From positions 164,853-228,852 of the forward strand of contig NZ_JALJRY010000003.1 in assembly GCF_024519455.1 (NCBI RefSeq): a DNA stretch of 64,000 bases. The letters are read 5' to 3'. Below the pieces are notes generated by a model that did not search any database, had not been told where the DNA came from, and was given only the letters and a program-made list of their open reading frames with translations. Position numbers and translations under genes: made by a program. This DNA comes from Streptomyces sp. STR69 (GTDB lineage: Bacteria > Actinomycetota > Actinomycetes > Streptomycetales > Streptomycetaceae). Positions 1-9,292 of the stretch are shown one piece after another; position 1 is the stretch's first letter, and each line of letters begins with the position of its first letter.

Positions 1-2
1 AG

Positions 3-1223
3 AAGGCGGGTTCCCAGATAACGGTGTGGGCCGACTCGACCAGGCTGCCGTCGGTGCAGGCCTACCAGAAGTCGCACCCCGACGTGAAGATGAAGATCGT
101 CACGTACGACGGCGGCGCCGACGGATCGACGTATCTGCAGTCGAAGGTGCAGCTGTTCGACCGGACCGGCAGCGGCTGGCCGGACGTGGTGTTCGGCAAT
201 CCGACCGACGTGACCTGGGCGTCGGAGGCGACCAAGCCCGGCGCGCAGCCGTTCGCCGCTCCCCTGGACGAGAAGCTCGTACCGCAGAGCACGCTCGACG
301 GCTTCGCCAAGGGCTCCCTGACACCCTGTCAGTTCGGTGGCCACACCTACTGCATGCGCAATGACATCGCGCAGGTCCTCCTCTGGTACAACAAGTCCCT
401 CATGGACAAGTGGGGTTACCAGGTCCCCACCACCTGGCAGGAGTACGAGGCCCTCGGCAAGAAGGTCGTCAGGGAGCACCCGGGTTACCTGGTCGGCTCG
501 GTCGGTGACACCAACTCCCATGAGTCGTACTTCTGGTCGGGCCAGTGCCCCGCGTTCGACCTGGTGAAGCCCGACACCCTGCGCACGGACCTCCAGGACC
601 CGAAGTGCACCCGGATGGCGACGCTCCTGGACAACCTGATCAGCGCCAAGGCCGTCGCCACCCAGGGCTTCTTCAGCCAGGGCTTCGCCAAGAACAGCGG
701 CTCCAAAGTCCTTATGGCGTACGGCCCTTCCTGGTACGGCCAGTACCTCTTCAAGGCCGGCTTCAAGACCCCGGCCAAGCAGATCGCCGCCGCGCCCCCG
801 CTCGCCTGGGAGGGAGAGAGCACGACCGCCACGGGCAACGTCGGCGGCGGGGTGTGGATGGTGTCCTCGCACAGCGCCAACCTCAAGGCGTCCTCGGACC
901 TGGTCACCTGGCTGACCACCTCCGACGCGAACCAGGCCACCGCGCCCACCTATCCGGCCTACACCCGGGCCGCGAAGGCCTGGCTGGCGAACCCGGCCAA
1001 CAAGGACTACTTCGCCAATGATGTGAGCGGGCCGTTCGAGCAGGCCGCGAACGAGGTGTGGACCGGCTGGTCGAACACCAGGTTCTCGGACTCCACCGCC
1101 TGGTCCAGCGTCGTCCTCCCGGCGCTGACCGCCGGAAAGAGCCTGACCGAGACACTGCCGGCCTGGCAGCAGGAGATCGCCGGCGAGGCCAAGACCCAGG
1201 GCTACAAGGTGGTCGATCAGTGA
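3..1223 (+). CDS. ABC transporter sugar-binding protein (5' truncated)
   Basis: Extracellular solute-binding protein of a carbohydrate ABC importer. The window cuts it at the left: the frame is open from base 3 with no stop, so the signal peptide and start are missing. A GTG at 24 falls inside the conserved first strand (ITVWADSTR) and is not a credible start. The remaining 406 residues have the family's look: an N-terminal strand, an aromatic-rich ligand domain (GPSWYGQYLF) and a glycine-rich hinge (GNVGGGVWMVSSHS). The stop overlaps the next gene's GTG by 4 bp, so it heads the sugar operon running to 5692. The substrate cannot be read from sequence; the downstream isomerase and ROK kinase suggest a hexose. 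Confidence 0.93.
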   Translation, partial: KAGSQITVWADSTRLPSVQAYQKSHPDVKMKIVTYDGGADGSTYLQSKVQLFDRTGSGWPDVVFGNPTDVTWASEATKPGAQPFAAPLDEKLVPQSTLDGFAKGSLTPCQFGGHTYCMRNDIAQVLLWYNKSLMDKWGYQVPTTWQEYEALGKKVVREHPGYLVGSVGDTNSHESYFWSGQCPAFDLVKPDTLRTDLQDPKCTRMATLLDNLISAKAVATQGFFSQGFAKNSGSKVLMAYGPSWYGQYLFKAGFKTPAKQIAAAPPLAWEGESTTATGNVGGGVWMVSSHSANLKASSDLVTWLTTSDANQATAPTYPAYTRAAKAWLANPANKDYFANDVSGPFEQAANEVWTGWSNTRFSDSTAWSSVVLPALTAGKSLTETLPAWQQEIAGEAKTQGYKVVDQ

Positions 1224-2152
1224 CCTTGCTGGAGACCGAGCGCGTCGCCGTCTCCCCCGTGCGCCGCGGCACCACGCCGCGGCGCACGGGCCGCGGTCGC
1301 GCGGGCTACTTCTTCGTCGCCGGGTACGCGGTGCTGCTGCTCGCGTTCGGCGTCTTTCCCACCGGGTACGCGTTCTATCTGTCGCTCACCAACGACCGGG
1401 GCCAGTTCACCGGGGTCAACCAGTTCGTGAAGGTCGTCCAGGACTACCGCTTCGTCCCGGCCTTCACCCACATGCTGGTCTACCTGGTCATGTGGCTGGT
1501 GACCCTGGTCGTCCTGGTCGTGCTGACGGCGGTGGTCCTGCGCAGCCGCGTGCGTCCGGGCACCTCGGCGCTCTTCCGCTTCCTCTACTACATCCCCGGC
1601 GCCCTCGCCGGAGTGGCGAGCGTGCTGGTCTGGCTGTTCATGCTGGACCCCGATGTCAGCCCGGTGTCACGGCTGTTGACCGCCCTGGGGTTCAAGACGT
1701 TCGCCGCCGTCCTGGCGCCCGGCAACCTGCCGCTCATCCTCATGCTGATCGCCTTCTGGACCGGCGCCGGCGGCTGGATGGTCGTGATGTACGGGGCGTT
1801 GAACAACATCCCCGACGAGGTGCTGGAAGCGGCCCGCATGGACGGCGCGGGCCCGTGGCGCACCGCCTGGCACATCCAGATCCCGATGATCCGGCAGTGG
1901 ATCGTCTACATGACGATCATGGCCTTCGCGACGGGCACCCAGCTGTTCGTCGAGCCCCAACTCCTCCAGACGGCCAGCCTCGGCAGGGTCAGCCCCACCT
2001 GGTCACCGAACCAACTGGCCTACGTCTACGCCTTCCAGCAGGGCGACTTCAACGGCGCCGCCGCCATCTCCGTCGTCCTCCTGGCCGTGGGTCTCCTCGC
2101 CGCCGGCCTCCTGGTCGCCCGCTCGAACCTGTTCACGTTGGACGAGAAATGA
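1220..2152 (+). CDS. ABC sugar transporter permease, MalF type
   Basis: Inner-membrane permease, 310 residues. GTG at 1220 is chosen because it overlaps the upstream TGA (GTGA) and places an Arg-rich cytoplasmic tail before the first membrane helix (GYFFVAGYAVLLLAFGVFP). About six hydrophobic segments are visible. The EAA loop that contacts the ATPase is clear (NNIPDEVLEAARMDGAGPWR, about residues 193-212). A longer in-frame extension upstream lies within the solute-binding gene and is rejected. No ATP-binding subunit is present in the operon, so it probably uses a shared MsiK-type ATPase encoded elsewhere, as is usual for Streptomyces sugar importers (inference). Confidence 0.93.
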   Translation: MTLLETERVAVSPVRRGTTPRRTGRGRAGYFFVAGYAVLLLAFGVFPTGYAFYLSLTNDRGQFTGVNQFVKVVQDYRFVPAFTHMLVYLVMWLVTLVVLVVLTAVVLRSRVRPGTSALFRFLYYIPGALAGVASVLVWLFMLDPDVSPVSRLLTALGFKTFAAVLAPGNLPLILMLIAFWTGAGGWMVVMYGALNNIPDEVLEAARMDGAGPWRTAWHIQIPMIRQWIVYMTIMAFATGTQLFVEPQLLQTASLGRVSPTWSPNQLAYVYAFQQGDFNGAAAISVVLLAVGLLAAGLLVARSNLFTLDEK

Positions 2153-3063
2153 CACAGACGACTCTCTCCCTGACGGCCGTGAGACGACGCGTCCGCCCGT
2201 CAAAGAGCCTCCCCTTCCTGGTAGTCGGTCTCCTCCTGGCCTTTCTCCTGGTGTTCTTCGTGCTGCCGGTGATCTGGCTCCTGCTGGCACCGTCGAAGAC
2301 CGCCGGCGAGGTGGTGCGGGACAATCCGCTCTCCTTCGGTTCCTTCCATCAAATAGGCGCGGCCTGGCGGCACTTGTTCGCCTTCCAAGATGGCGCCATG
2401 TCGAGATGGCTGCTCAACTCGGCCGTCTACTCGGGCGGTTCACTCGTCCTGACACTGACCGTCAGTGTTCCGGCCGGCTACGCGCTGGCGCTGACGAAGT
2501 TCCGGGGACGCAAGACGCTCCTCGTGATCACCCTGGTCACCATGATCATGCCGCAGGCCACCCTGGTGCTGCCGATCTTCCTGGAGCTCAACCGCTTCCA
2601 TCTCATCGGCACCGTCTGGTCGTTGATCCTCCCCTTCTCCTTCTATCCGTTCGGCGTGTACCTGGTCTACATCTACTTCGGGAGCAGCCTCCCCAGGGAC
2701 CTGCTGTCCGCCGCGCGGATCGACGGCTGCACGGAGTGGCAGCTCTTCTCCCGCATTGCGCTCCCGCTCGCCAAGCCGGTCGTCGGACTGGTCGCGTTCT
2801 TCAGCTTCGTCGGCAACTGGAACAACTTCTTCCTGCCGTATCTCGTGCTGCCGAACAGCGAGCAGTTCCCCGTCCAGGTGGGCCTGAACCAACTGCTCAC
2901 CTCCACACCGTCGTTCAACCCCGTCGCCGGCGCCGGACTGAACATCACCATCCCCGAACTCGCCCTGGCCATCGTCATCGCCATCCTCCCCGTGCTGGTG
3001 CTCTTCGTCTTCTCGCAACGCACGCTGGTGTCCGGGATGCTCGCCGGATCGAGCAAGGAATGA
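2149..3063 (+). CDS. ABC sugar transporter permease, MalG type
   Basis: Second permease of the importer, 304 residues. The ATG at 2149 overlaps the preceding stop (ATGA). A basic N-terminal tail is followed by a strong first helix (FLVVGLLLAFLLVFFVLPVIWLLL), and there are about six membrane segments. The EAA loop is recognisable (PRDLLSAARIDGCTEWQLFS). With the MalF-like partner it forms the membrane channel. The stop overlaps the next ATG by 4 bp, so translation is probably coupled through the whole operon. Confidence 0.93.
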   Translation: MTQTTLSLTAVRRRVRPSKSLPFLVVGLLLAFLLVFFVLPVIWLLLAPSKTAGEVVRDNPLSFGSFHQIGAAWRHLFAFQDGAMSRWLLNSAVYSGGSLVLTLTVSVPAGYALALTKFRGRKTLLVITLVTMIMPQATLVLPIFLELNRFHLIGTVWSLILPFSFYPFGVYLVYIYFGSSLPRDLLSAARIDGCTEWQLFSRIALPLAKPVVGLVAFFSFVGNWNNFFLPYLVLPNSEQFPVQVGLNQLLTSTPSFNPVAGAGLNITIPELALAIVIAILPVLVLFVFSQRTLVSGMLAGSSKE

Positions 3064-4787
3064 CCGGCACTCCGGCCCCCGAAGGAGACCCCGTGTACCG
3101 GCTCGATCCGCGCTACGCCCCCGCCCCGCAGGCCGTCCTCCGCACGGGCTGGCAGGCGGTGGCCTTCCAACTCCCTTACGGCCGCGCAGTGGTGGCCATC
3201 GACGGCCCCCCGTCCGTCGACTGGTCCCGCCTCGCCGATCGCCTCGAACACGAACTGACCGAGCGCGGCACCCCTGTCACCCTGCTCGACGTCCGGACCC
3301 ACTACGCACCGCAGGCACTCGTCGGAAGCCGTACCGAGCGACCGGCGGACGCCGACGACCCCTACTTCCGCAAGCTCGCCGACAATCCCCTCGACGACCT
3401 CTTCGAAAACCTGCCGCCGTCCGCACTGCCGACGGAAGGACTGCTCCTCGCCTACGGGCCCGGCGCGGCCCTCGTGGAGCACGACGTGCTCTGGTACGCC
3501 GATGTGCCCAAGCGCCACGCGGAGGCCGCCGTCGGCGCGGGTGAGCTGGGTGCCAACCTCGGTCTGCCGGACGAGAAGCCCGACTTCAGACGCCTCTTCT
3601 ACATCGACTGGCCGATGCTGGACCGGCACCGCGACGCGCTCGCCCGCCGCCTCGACGCCTGGCTCGACATGCAGCACCCCGACCACCCGGCGTGGCTCGA
3701 CGGAGCAGGCCTGCGCGCCACCTGCGCCACCCTGGCCCGCCGGCCCGTCCGCACCCGCCCGTACTTCAACTCCACACCCTGGGGCGGCCATTGGGCGCAG
3801 CGCGAGCTCGGCTTCAACACCGACTCCCGCAACACCGCGCTCGGTTACGAGCTGATCGCACCCGAGGCAGGCATCCTCATCGGCACCGGACCGGAGGCCC
3901 AGGCCGAGGTGCCGTTCCAACTCATGTGCGTGCTGGAACCGTTGAGCGTGCTGGGGGCAGGGGTGCACGCCCGCTTCGGCACGTCCTTCCCGATCCGCTT
4001 CGACTATCTCGACACCGTCGGCGGCGGCAGCCTCTCCGTGCACTGCCACCCCAAGGAGTCGTACATGCGCGAGCGTTTCGGCTGGGCGTACACCCAGCAC
4101 GAGACGTACTACCTGACCCTCGGCAGCACCGACACGAAGGTGTACCTCGGCCTGCGCGAGGACGCCGACGTCGATGTCTTCCGCAAGGAGGTGGAGCGGG
4201 CCATCACCGACGGAGTCCCCATGGACCCCGAGGACCATGTCCTCGCCTTCCCCGCCGAGCAGGGCCAGTTGTTCCTGATCCCGGCAGGCACCCCGCACGC
4301 CAGCGGCGCGGGCAACCTCGTCCTGGAGATCAGCGCCACCCCGTACCTCTACAGCCTGAGGTTCTACGACTGGCTGCGGCCCGGCGCCGACGGCAACCCG
4401 CGCCCGCTGCCGTACGAGCACGGGTTCGCCAACCTTGAGACCGGCCGACGCGGCGAGGCCGTCGCCCATGACCTGGTCCAGCAACCGCGCACGCTGCGCG
4501 AGGGCACCGGCTGGCGGGAGGAGGTCATCGGCGAACTGGCCGAGATGTTCTACGAGGTCAGGCGCTTCGTGCTCGACGCCGGGGCCGAGGCCGCCGATGA
4601 CACGCAGGGCCGGTTCCACATCCTGAACGTGGTGGAGGGGGAAGGCGTCACCGTGCACACGGCGGCCGGAGACCGGCACGAACTGGCCTACGCGGAGACG
4701 CTGACCGTACCGGCCGCGGTCGGCCCGTACACCCTGCGGGCAACCGGTGACGCCCCGGTACGTGTCGTGAAGGCGCTGGTCCGTTGA
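3060..4787 (+). CDS. Mannose-6-phosphate isomerase-like protein (cupin type)
   Basis: 575-residue protein resembling class I mannose-6-phosphate isomerases. The metal-binding cupin region is visible: VHCHPKESYMRERFGWAYTQ, then a glutamate-bearing strand, then IPAGTPHASGAGNLVLEIS. It is longer than a typical ManA (about 390-400), with an extra N-terminal half carrying an uridine-kinase-like look (VAIDGPPSVDWSRLADRLEHEL) but no intact Walker A loop. A second small cupin-like barrel (FHILNVVEGEGVTVHTAAG) closes the C-terminus. ATG at 3060 overlaps the permease stop. Likely role: isomerising the imported phosphorylated hexose. The exact substrate is uncertain. Confidence 0.8.
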   Translation: MTGTPAPEGDPVYRLDPRYAPAPQAVLRTGWQAVAFQLPYGRAVVAIDGPPSVDWSRLADRLEHELTERGTPVTLLDVRTHYAPQALVGSRTERPADADDPYFRKLADNPLDDLFENLPPSALPTEGLLLAYGPGAALVEHDVLWYADVPKRHAEAAVGAGELGANLGLPDEKPDFRRLFYIDWPMLDRHRDALARRLDAWLDMQHPDHPAWLDGAGLRATCATLARRPVRTRPYFNSTPWGGHWAQRELGFNTDSRNTALGYELIAPEAGILIGTGPEAQAEVPFQLMCVLEPLSVLGAGVHARFGTSFPIRFDYLDTVGGGSLSVHCHPKESYMRERFGWAYTQHETYYLTLGSTDTKVYLGLREDADVDVFRKEVERAITDGVPMDPEDHVLAFPAEQGQLFLIPAGTPHASGAGNLVLEISATPYLYSLRFYDWLRPGADGNPRPLPYEHGFANLETGRRGEAVAHDLVQQPRTLREGTGWREEVIGELAEMFYEVRRFVLDAGAEAADDTQGRFHILNVVEGEGVTVHTAAGDRHELAYAETLTVPAAVGPYTLRATGDAPVRVVKALVR

Positions 4788-5692
4788 TCCCTGTCCTGGA
4801 GATCGGCGGCACCCATGTCACCGCGGCGCTCGTCGACCTGCGCGACGGCCGCGTCACCAGCCGCACGCGCAAGCCGCTCGACGCCGACGGCGCCGCCGAG
4901 GACATCCTCGACGTCGTACGGTGCTGCGCCGACGGGCTGTCGGTGCCTCCTGGTGCGCGGTGGGGCGTGGCGGTGCCCGGGCCGTTCGACTACGCGAGGG
5001 GGGTCGCCCTCTTCCGGGGCGTGGGGAAGTTCGACGCCCTGTACGGGATGGACGTCCGGGCGGCCCTCCTGCACGGACTGCGGCAGCGTCCCGGCGACAT
5101 CGTGTTCCTCAACGACGCCCACGCCTTCCTGACCGGCGAGTGGTCCACGGGCACCGTCCGGGGGCATCGCCGGGCCGTGGGCATCACGCTCGGCACCGGT
5201 GTCGGCTCGGCGTTTCTCGCCGACGGTCGCATCTGCGACAACGGTCCCGGCGTACCGCCCGAGGGGCGGATGGACCTCACCGAGATCGACGGCCGACCGC
5301 TGGAGGACACCGTCTCCCGCCGCGCGATCCTCGCCCGCTACGGCGACCCCGCCGCCGATGTGCACGACATCGCCGGACGAGCCAGGGCAGGAGAGGAGCG
5401 GGCTAGGCGGGTGCTGGACGGCGTCTTCACCGGACTGGGCGCCGTGCTGGGCCCGCGCCTGCTGGTCTTCGGCGCGACCGCCCTGGTCGTCGGAGGATCC
5501 ATGGCCCGCTCCTGGGACCTCGTCGCCCCCGCGCTGTCCGCCGGCCTCGTGACCGGGGGCTGGACACCGGACGCCCCGGGTGCCGACGTGGAATCACCGT
5601 CTCTCGGAGCCCGACACCCGCGCGCGATGAAACCTGCCGACTCCGCAGGGGACGCGGCGCTCGTGGGCGCGGCCCGCGCGGCGGGGGCCTGA
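4784..5692 (+). CDS. ROK family sugar kinase
   Basis: 302-residue ROK (repressor/ORF/kinase) protein without the HTH domain, so a kinase rather than a repressor. Visible motifs are the N-terminal phosphate loop (VLEIGGTHVTAALVDL), the NDAHAFLTGEW catalytic segment with the expected Asn-Asp, and GITLGTGVGSAFLADG. The usual zinc-binding Cys cluster (GxCGCxGC) is not present. It starts at TTG 4784, overlapping the isomerase stop as TTGA; the coupling supports this rare start. It would phosphorylate the imported sugar in the cytoplasm. Last gene of the tight operon. Confidence 0.88.
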   Translation: MIPVLEIGGTHVTAALVDLRDGRVTSRTRKPLDADGAAEDILDVVRCCADGLSVPPGARWGVAVPGPFDYARGVALFRGVGKFDALYGMDVRAALLHGLRQRPGDIVFLNDAHAFLTGEWSTGTVRGHRRAVGITLGTGVGSAFLADGRICDNGPGVPPEGRMDLTEIDGRPLEDTVSRRAILARYGDPAADVHDIAGRARAGEERARRVLDGVFTGLGAVLGPRLLVFGATALVVGGSMARSWDLVAPALSAGLVTGGWTPDAPGADVESPSLGARHPRAMKPADSAGDAALVGAARAAGA

Positions 5693-5784
5693 GACCACGG
5701 CTGAACCTCCGCAGCGGGCGTTGCGTATCCATCCGCAGGGACAACTCCGGTCTCTGCCACGGGACGTGACGTAAGGAGAGCGCC

Positions 5785-6639
5785 GTGCCCATACCGCCCG
5801 CGTCCGAGTCGGCGGACGACCGCACCGCGCTGGAACCCATCCGCGTGCTGCGCCCTCGCAACACCGACGCGCTGGCCCAACTCCTCGAAGAAATACGCCA
5901 GGACGAGCACTATCGCGGCCACGCGACCGAGACCGCGCCCGTCCCGCACACCTCGGCCGACGGTGGAACAGAGGAACTCCCGCCCGTCCCCGGCGACGAG
6001 ACGGAGGAACCGACCGCACGCGACCGCAACTCCCGCCCGCGCCTGGGACCCGGGCAGCGTCGGGCGGCCATCGTGATCGCGGTCGCCGCGGCGGCGGTCG
6101 TCGGCTTCGGCTGCTCTCTCCTGATCCCCGGACCCACCGCAGCCACCCCGGCCGCACCCTCGGCAAACGCGTCGACCGCCCCGACGTCCGCCGCCCCAAC
6201 ATCGGCCGCCCCGAGCGCGGTTGGAGCCGCCGACGTCCTGACGAACCCCGGCTTCGAGTCGGGTGGCATCTCGCCGTGGAACTGCGCCGGCCACCCGGGC
6301 TCGGTCGTCTCCTCCCCCGTCCACACGGGCTCCAAAGCCCTTATGGGGACGGTGAGTTCGAGCGACACCGCGCAGTGCGACCAGACTGTCGCGGTACGAC
6401 CGAACACGGCCTACTCACTCAGCGGCTGGGTCCGCGGCTCCTACGTCTACCTGGGCGTGAGCGGCGGCACCTCCACCTGGACCACTTCCCCGTCCGGCTA
6501 CAGCCTCCTGACCGTCTCCTTCACCTCGGGTCCGTCCCAGACCAGCGCGACGATCTACGTCCACGGCTGGTACGCGCAGGGCGACTACTACGCCGACGAC
6601 ATCACCCTGAGCGTGTCGGGTGGCGGCGGCCATACCTAG
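5785..6639 (+). CDS. Membrane-anchored protein with CBM-like C-terminal domain
   Basis: 284 residues. An acidic, Pro-rich cytoplasmic region (1-90) precedes one transmembrane helix (AAIVIAVAAAAVVGFGCSLLI, about 93-113). A Thr/Ala/Ser/Pro linker follows, then an extracellular beta-sandwich-like domain beginning LTNPGFESGGISPWNC and continuing through VSSSDTAQCDQTVAVRPNTAYSL. That opening is typical of CBM4/9-like carbohydrate-binding modules. No catalytic domain is attached. ATG at 5785 has an upstream AAGGAG. It lies next to the sugar operon and may hold polysaccharide at the surface, which is inference. Confidence 0.75.
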   Translation: MPIPPASESADDRTALEPIRVLRPRNTDALAQLLEEIRQDEHYRGHATETAPVPHTSADGGTEELPPVPGDETEEPTARDRNSRPRLGPGQRRAAIVIAVAAAAVVGFGCSLLIPGPTAATPAAPSANASTAPTSAAPTSAAPSAVGAADVLTNPGFESGGISPWNCAGHPGSVVSSPVHTGSKALMGTVSSSDTAQCDQTVAVRPNTAYSLSGWVRGSYVYLGVSGGTSTWTTSPSGYSLLTVSFTSGPSQTSATIYVHGWYAQGDYYADDITLSVSGGGGHT

Positions 6640-6649
6640 AGTGGGACGC

Positions 6650-7870
6650 GTGACCGACACCAGCGACACCCGCCCCGCCGACACCGAGGCGCACGCTCCA
6701 CGGCGGAGCCCACTGCGCCGTGTGATGCGCTACCTCCCCCTGATCGCCCCGGTCCTGTTGTGGGCCGTGCCCTGCGGGGTGCTCCTGTACACCGGCCAGC
6801 ACTGGCCGCTGCCGGTCACGCTCGCCGGCACCGCGCTCTTCGTCCTCGGCCTCGTCGTGATGCCGCTCGCGATGGGGCGCGGCCACGGCCGACGCCAGCA
6901 GGACCGGGCGGCGATCGTCGGTGACACGCTGCTCGGCGGCAGCTGGATCCTGTTCACCTGGTCCGTGCTGCTCGGTGTCCTGCTGCGGCTCGCCCTGACC
7001 GTGGCCGGCGTCGGCGACGGCGAGGACCGGGCCCGCATCGTCACCTGGGCCGTCCTCGGCACCACCGCCGTACTGCTCGCCTGGGGGTACGCCGAGGCCC
7101 GCCGCGTACCACGCGTACGCCGCCTCGACGTACAACTCCCGCGACTGGGCGCCGGGTTGGACGGCACCCGTGTCGTCCTCATCACCGACACCCACTACGG
7201 CCCGCTCGACCGCGCCCGCTGGTCGGAGCGGGTGTGCGAGACCGTGAACACCCTGGAAGCCGACCTGGTCTGCCACACCGGCGACATCGCGGACGGCACG
7301 GCCGAACGCCGCCGCGCCCAGGCCCTGCCCCTCGCCACCGTGCAAGCCTCCCGGGCCCGGGTCTACGTCACCGGCAACCACGAGTACTACAGCGAGGCCC
7401 AGGGCTGGGTCGACCTGATGGACGAGCTGGGCTGGGAGCCGCTGCGCAACCGGCATCTGCTGCTGGAACGCGGCGGCGACGCCCTCGTGGTCGCCGGGGT
7501 GGACGACGTCACCGCCGAGTCCTCCGGCCTGGCGGGCCACCGCGCCCACCTCGCCGGAGCCCTGAGCGGCGCCGACCCCGACCTGCCCGTCCTGCTCCTG
7601 GCGCACCAGCCCAAGTTCGTCGACCGGGCGGCAGCCGCGGGCATCGACCTCCAGCTCTCCGGCCACACCCACGGCGGCCAGATCTGGCCCTTCCACCACC
7701 TGGTCCGCCTCGACCAGCCGACCGTGGCCGGCCTCAGCCACCACGGCTCCCGCACGCTGCTCTACACCAGCCGCGGCACCGGCTTCTGGGGCCCGCCGTT
7801 CCGCGTCTTCGCCCCCAGCGAGATCACCCTGCTGGTACTCCGCTCACCGCAGCCGCCCACGGCGCCGTAG
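6650..7870 (+). CDS. Membrane-associated calcineurin-like metallophosphoesterase
   Basis: 406 residues from GTG 6650; GTG 6641 is an alternative. About four membrane helices occupy residues 20-145, followed by a calcineurin-like phosphoesterase domain with every metal-site motif in order: ITDTHYG, HTGDIADG, VTGNHEYY, LLAHQP and LSGHTHGGQ. The layout matches YkuE/YaeI-type membrane phosphoesterases, which act on membrane lipids or peptidoglycan precursors in some bacteria; the substrate here is unknown. A GC-rich hairpin follows the stop. Confidence 0.88.
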   Translation: MTDTSDTRPADTEAHAPRRSPLRRVMRYLPLIAPVLLWAVPCGVLLYTGQHWPLPVTLAGTALFVLGLVVMPLAMGRGHGRRQQDRAAIVGDTLLGGSWILFTWSVLLGVLLRLALTVAGVGDGEDRARIVTWAVLGTTAVLLAWGYAEARRVPRVRRLDVQLPRLGAGLDGTRVVLITDTHYGPLDRARWSERVCETVNTLEADLVCHTGDIADGTAERRRAQALPLATVQASRARVYVTGNHEYYSEAQGWVDLMDELGWEPLRNRHLLLERGGDALVVAGVDDVTAESSGLAGHRAHLAGALSGADPDLPVLLLAHQPKFVDRAAAAGIDLQLSGHTHGGQIWPFHHLVRLDQPTVAGLSHHGSRTLLYTSRGTGFWGPPFRVFAPSEITLLVLRSPQPPTAP

Positions 7871-7886
7871 CCCCGTCAGCGCCCCC

Positions 7887-7915
7887 GCCCCCGCGGCTTC
7901 GACGCCGGCGGGGGC
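7887..7915 (+). terminator. GC-rich hairpin after the phosphoesterase gene
   Basis: GCCCCCGCGGC pairs with GCCGGCGGGGGC across a short TTCGAC loop, 17 bases after the stop codon. There is no U-tract, as is usual for Streptomyces terminators. Confidence 0.5.
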
Positions 7916-8077
7916 AGCTTGAGCTCTCTGGGACACGTCGAGGACTCCCGGCGCTCGGGCAACTGCTACGGGGCAAGGCCGGACGCTGTGATCTCTCGGA
8001 GAACCGGTGCATGTGAACACCCGGGCGGGAGAGCGCACTTCCAAGAACCCGAGGCGGACCGCGGTGGCGGCTCGTGC

Positions 8078-8371
8078 GTGAGAACCCTCATCCGGCGAAG
8101 AGCCGCTCTGACCGCGACTACGCCCTACTTCGAGTCCGTACGCAGCCACCTCCTGGCTGAGCACGAGGCGGGAACGGTGCGGGTCGAGGACGTGGACCTC
8201 GCAGCCACCCAGTTCCTGGGCATGATCTCCAACTACGTCTTCTGGCCGACACTCCTGGTGCCGGGCCGGGAGGTGAGCGCCGAACGCGTCGCTCAGGTGG
8301 TCGACGAGGCCGTCCGCACCATCGCCGCCCGGTACGCCACGACTGGACCAGGGGCGTCCACCGACGACTGA
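8078..8371 (+). pseudogene. TetR regulator, C-terminal remnant
   Basis: Only the C-terminal ligand-domain half of a TetR-family regulator is recognisable: TPYFESVRSHLLAEHEAG, then AATQFLGMISNYVFWPTLL, then a final helix. The frame stays open upstream, but its translation lacks any helix-turn-helix and reads as random coding, so the DNA-binding domain is gone. It is one of a run of decayed genes. A regulator without its DNA-binding domain is unlikely to be functional. Confidence 0.6.
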
Positions 8372-8639
8372 GTCCCGCCGACCGCGACAGGGTCCCGCCG
8401 CCACCGAAAGACCTCACGCCTACGCAATCCGGGCCTTCGGCACCAAAGGCGTTCGCGGTGCATCCCGGGGCGGAGACCGAAGGAGGGAGTCTCGATGTGT
8501 TGACCCACCTCGGTCAGCCTGGCATCAGCACGGGCCGACAAACTGGTCCGCACCCGGATCTGGACGTTCACTCGCCTCGGATCAGTTACGTATCCCTCAC
8601 GTCCTGGTGGCCTGGGAGTGAGCTGGTCATTATGACTGC

Positions 8640-9035
8640 ATGACATTGGCCTCGCGTGCCTGCACGCAACTGGCGACCTGGCCCGACCTCACCGAGGCGG
8701 AGCCGAGCTGCGGTGTCGGCCGGGCCCTGCGGTCCGCCCATGGCGAGATCGCCCACTTCCACTCCGACGACGACGTCGACCTTTACCTCACGGCCGGAAC
8801 CATAAGACGTTTCGAGGACCACCTCAGGGCGGCAGCGGCCGTGCAGCTCGTACCCGGCTCTCCTTGGGTGACGCTGCACCTCGGCGTTCCCTCGGATGTT
8901 CAACTCCTCATGACTCTGGTCAGCCTCGCCCTCCAGACTCAGCAGGCGCGGCCGGTTCCGGGCGACGCTCCGCGAGCGGAATGCAATGATCATCGCAGCT
9001 CGGTCCGTCCGGGCGAGAATCTCGGCGGAGGCTGA
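8640..9035 (+). CDS. DUF5519 family (luciferase-like fold) protein
   Basis: 131 residues. The core (TWPDLTEAEPSCGVGRALRS, GEIAHFHSDDDVDLYLTAGT, then GSPWVTLHLGVPSDVQLLM) has the recurrent pattern of the DUF5519 or 'luciferase domain' family, small cytoplasmic proteins of unknown function frequent in Streptomyces. The tail from about residue 100 is poorly conserved in appearance. ATG at 8640 is chosen as the first start before the conserved block; no strong RBS is seen. Confidence 0.7.
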   Translation: MTLASRACTQLATWPDLTEAEPSCGVGRALRSAHGEIAHFHSDDDVDLYLTAGTIRRFEDHLRAAAAVQLVPGSPWVTLHLGVPSDVQLLMTLVSLALQTQQARPVPGDAPRAECNDHRSSVRPGENLGGG

Positions 9036-9292
9036 GGGGAACCTTCCAGGCGGGTGCAGCTGTGGCACGGTCCCGCCGAGGTCGAGGCGGCCGTGGCCAG
9101 CGCTCACGCAGGTACTCCCCGAGCCGTACACCCGACTCCTGCTCACGTCCGCTGGAACATGGTCGTCGTTCTGGAAAGCGGGGCGCAGACGATCCTCCGG
9201 TCCCGCGGTGATCGGGCGTTGCTCGATCGGCTGTTCATCGCCCTGGTGGGTCCGTACATGAGGCGGGGTCAGGTGGCGACGTCGCCGCTCGG

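Noticed and set aside
2406..3059. N-terminal extension of the isomerase-like gene
   Set aside because: It overlaps the MalG permease in another frame and is Arg/His-rich noise. The ATG at 3060 gives a coupled start.
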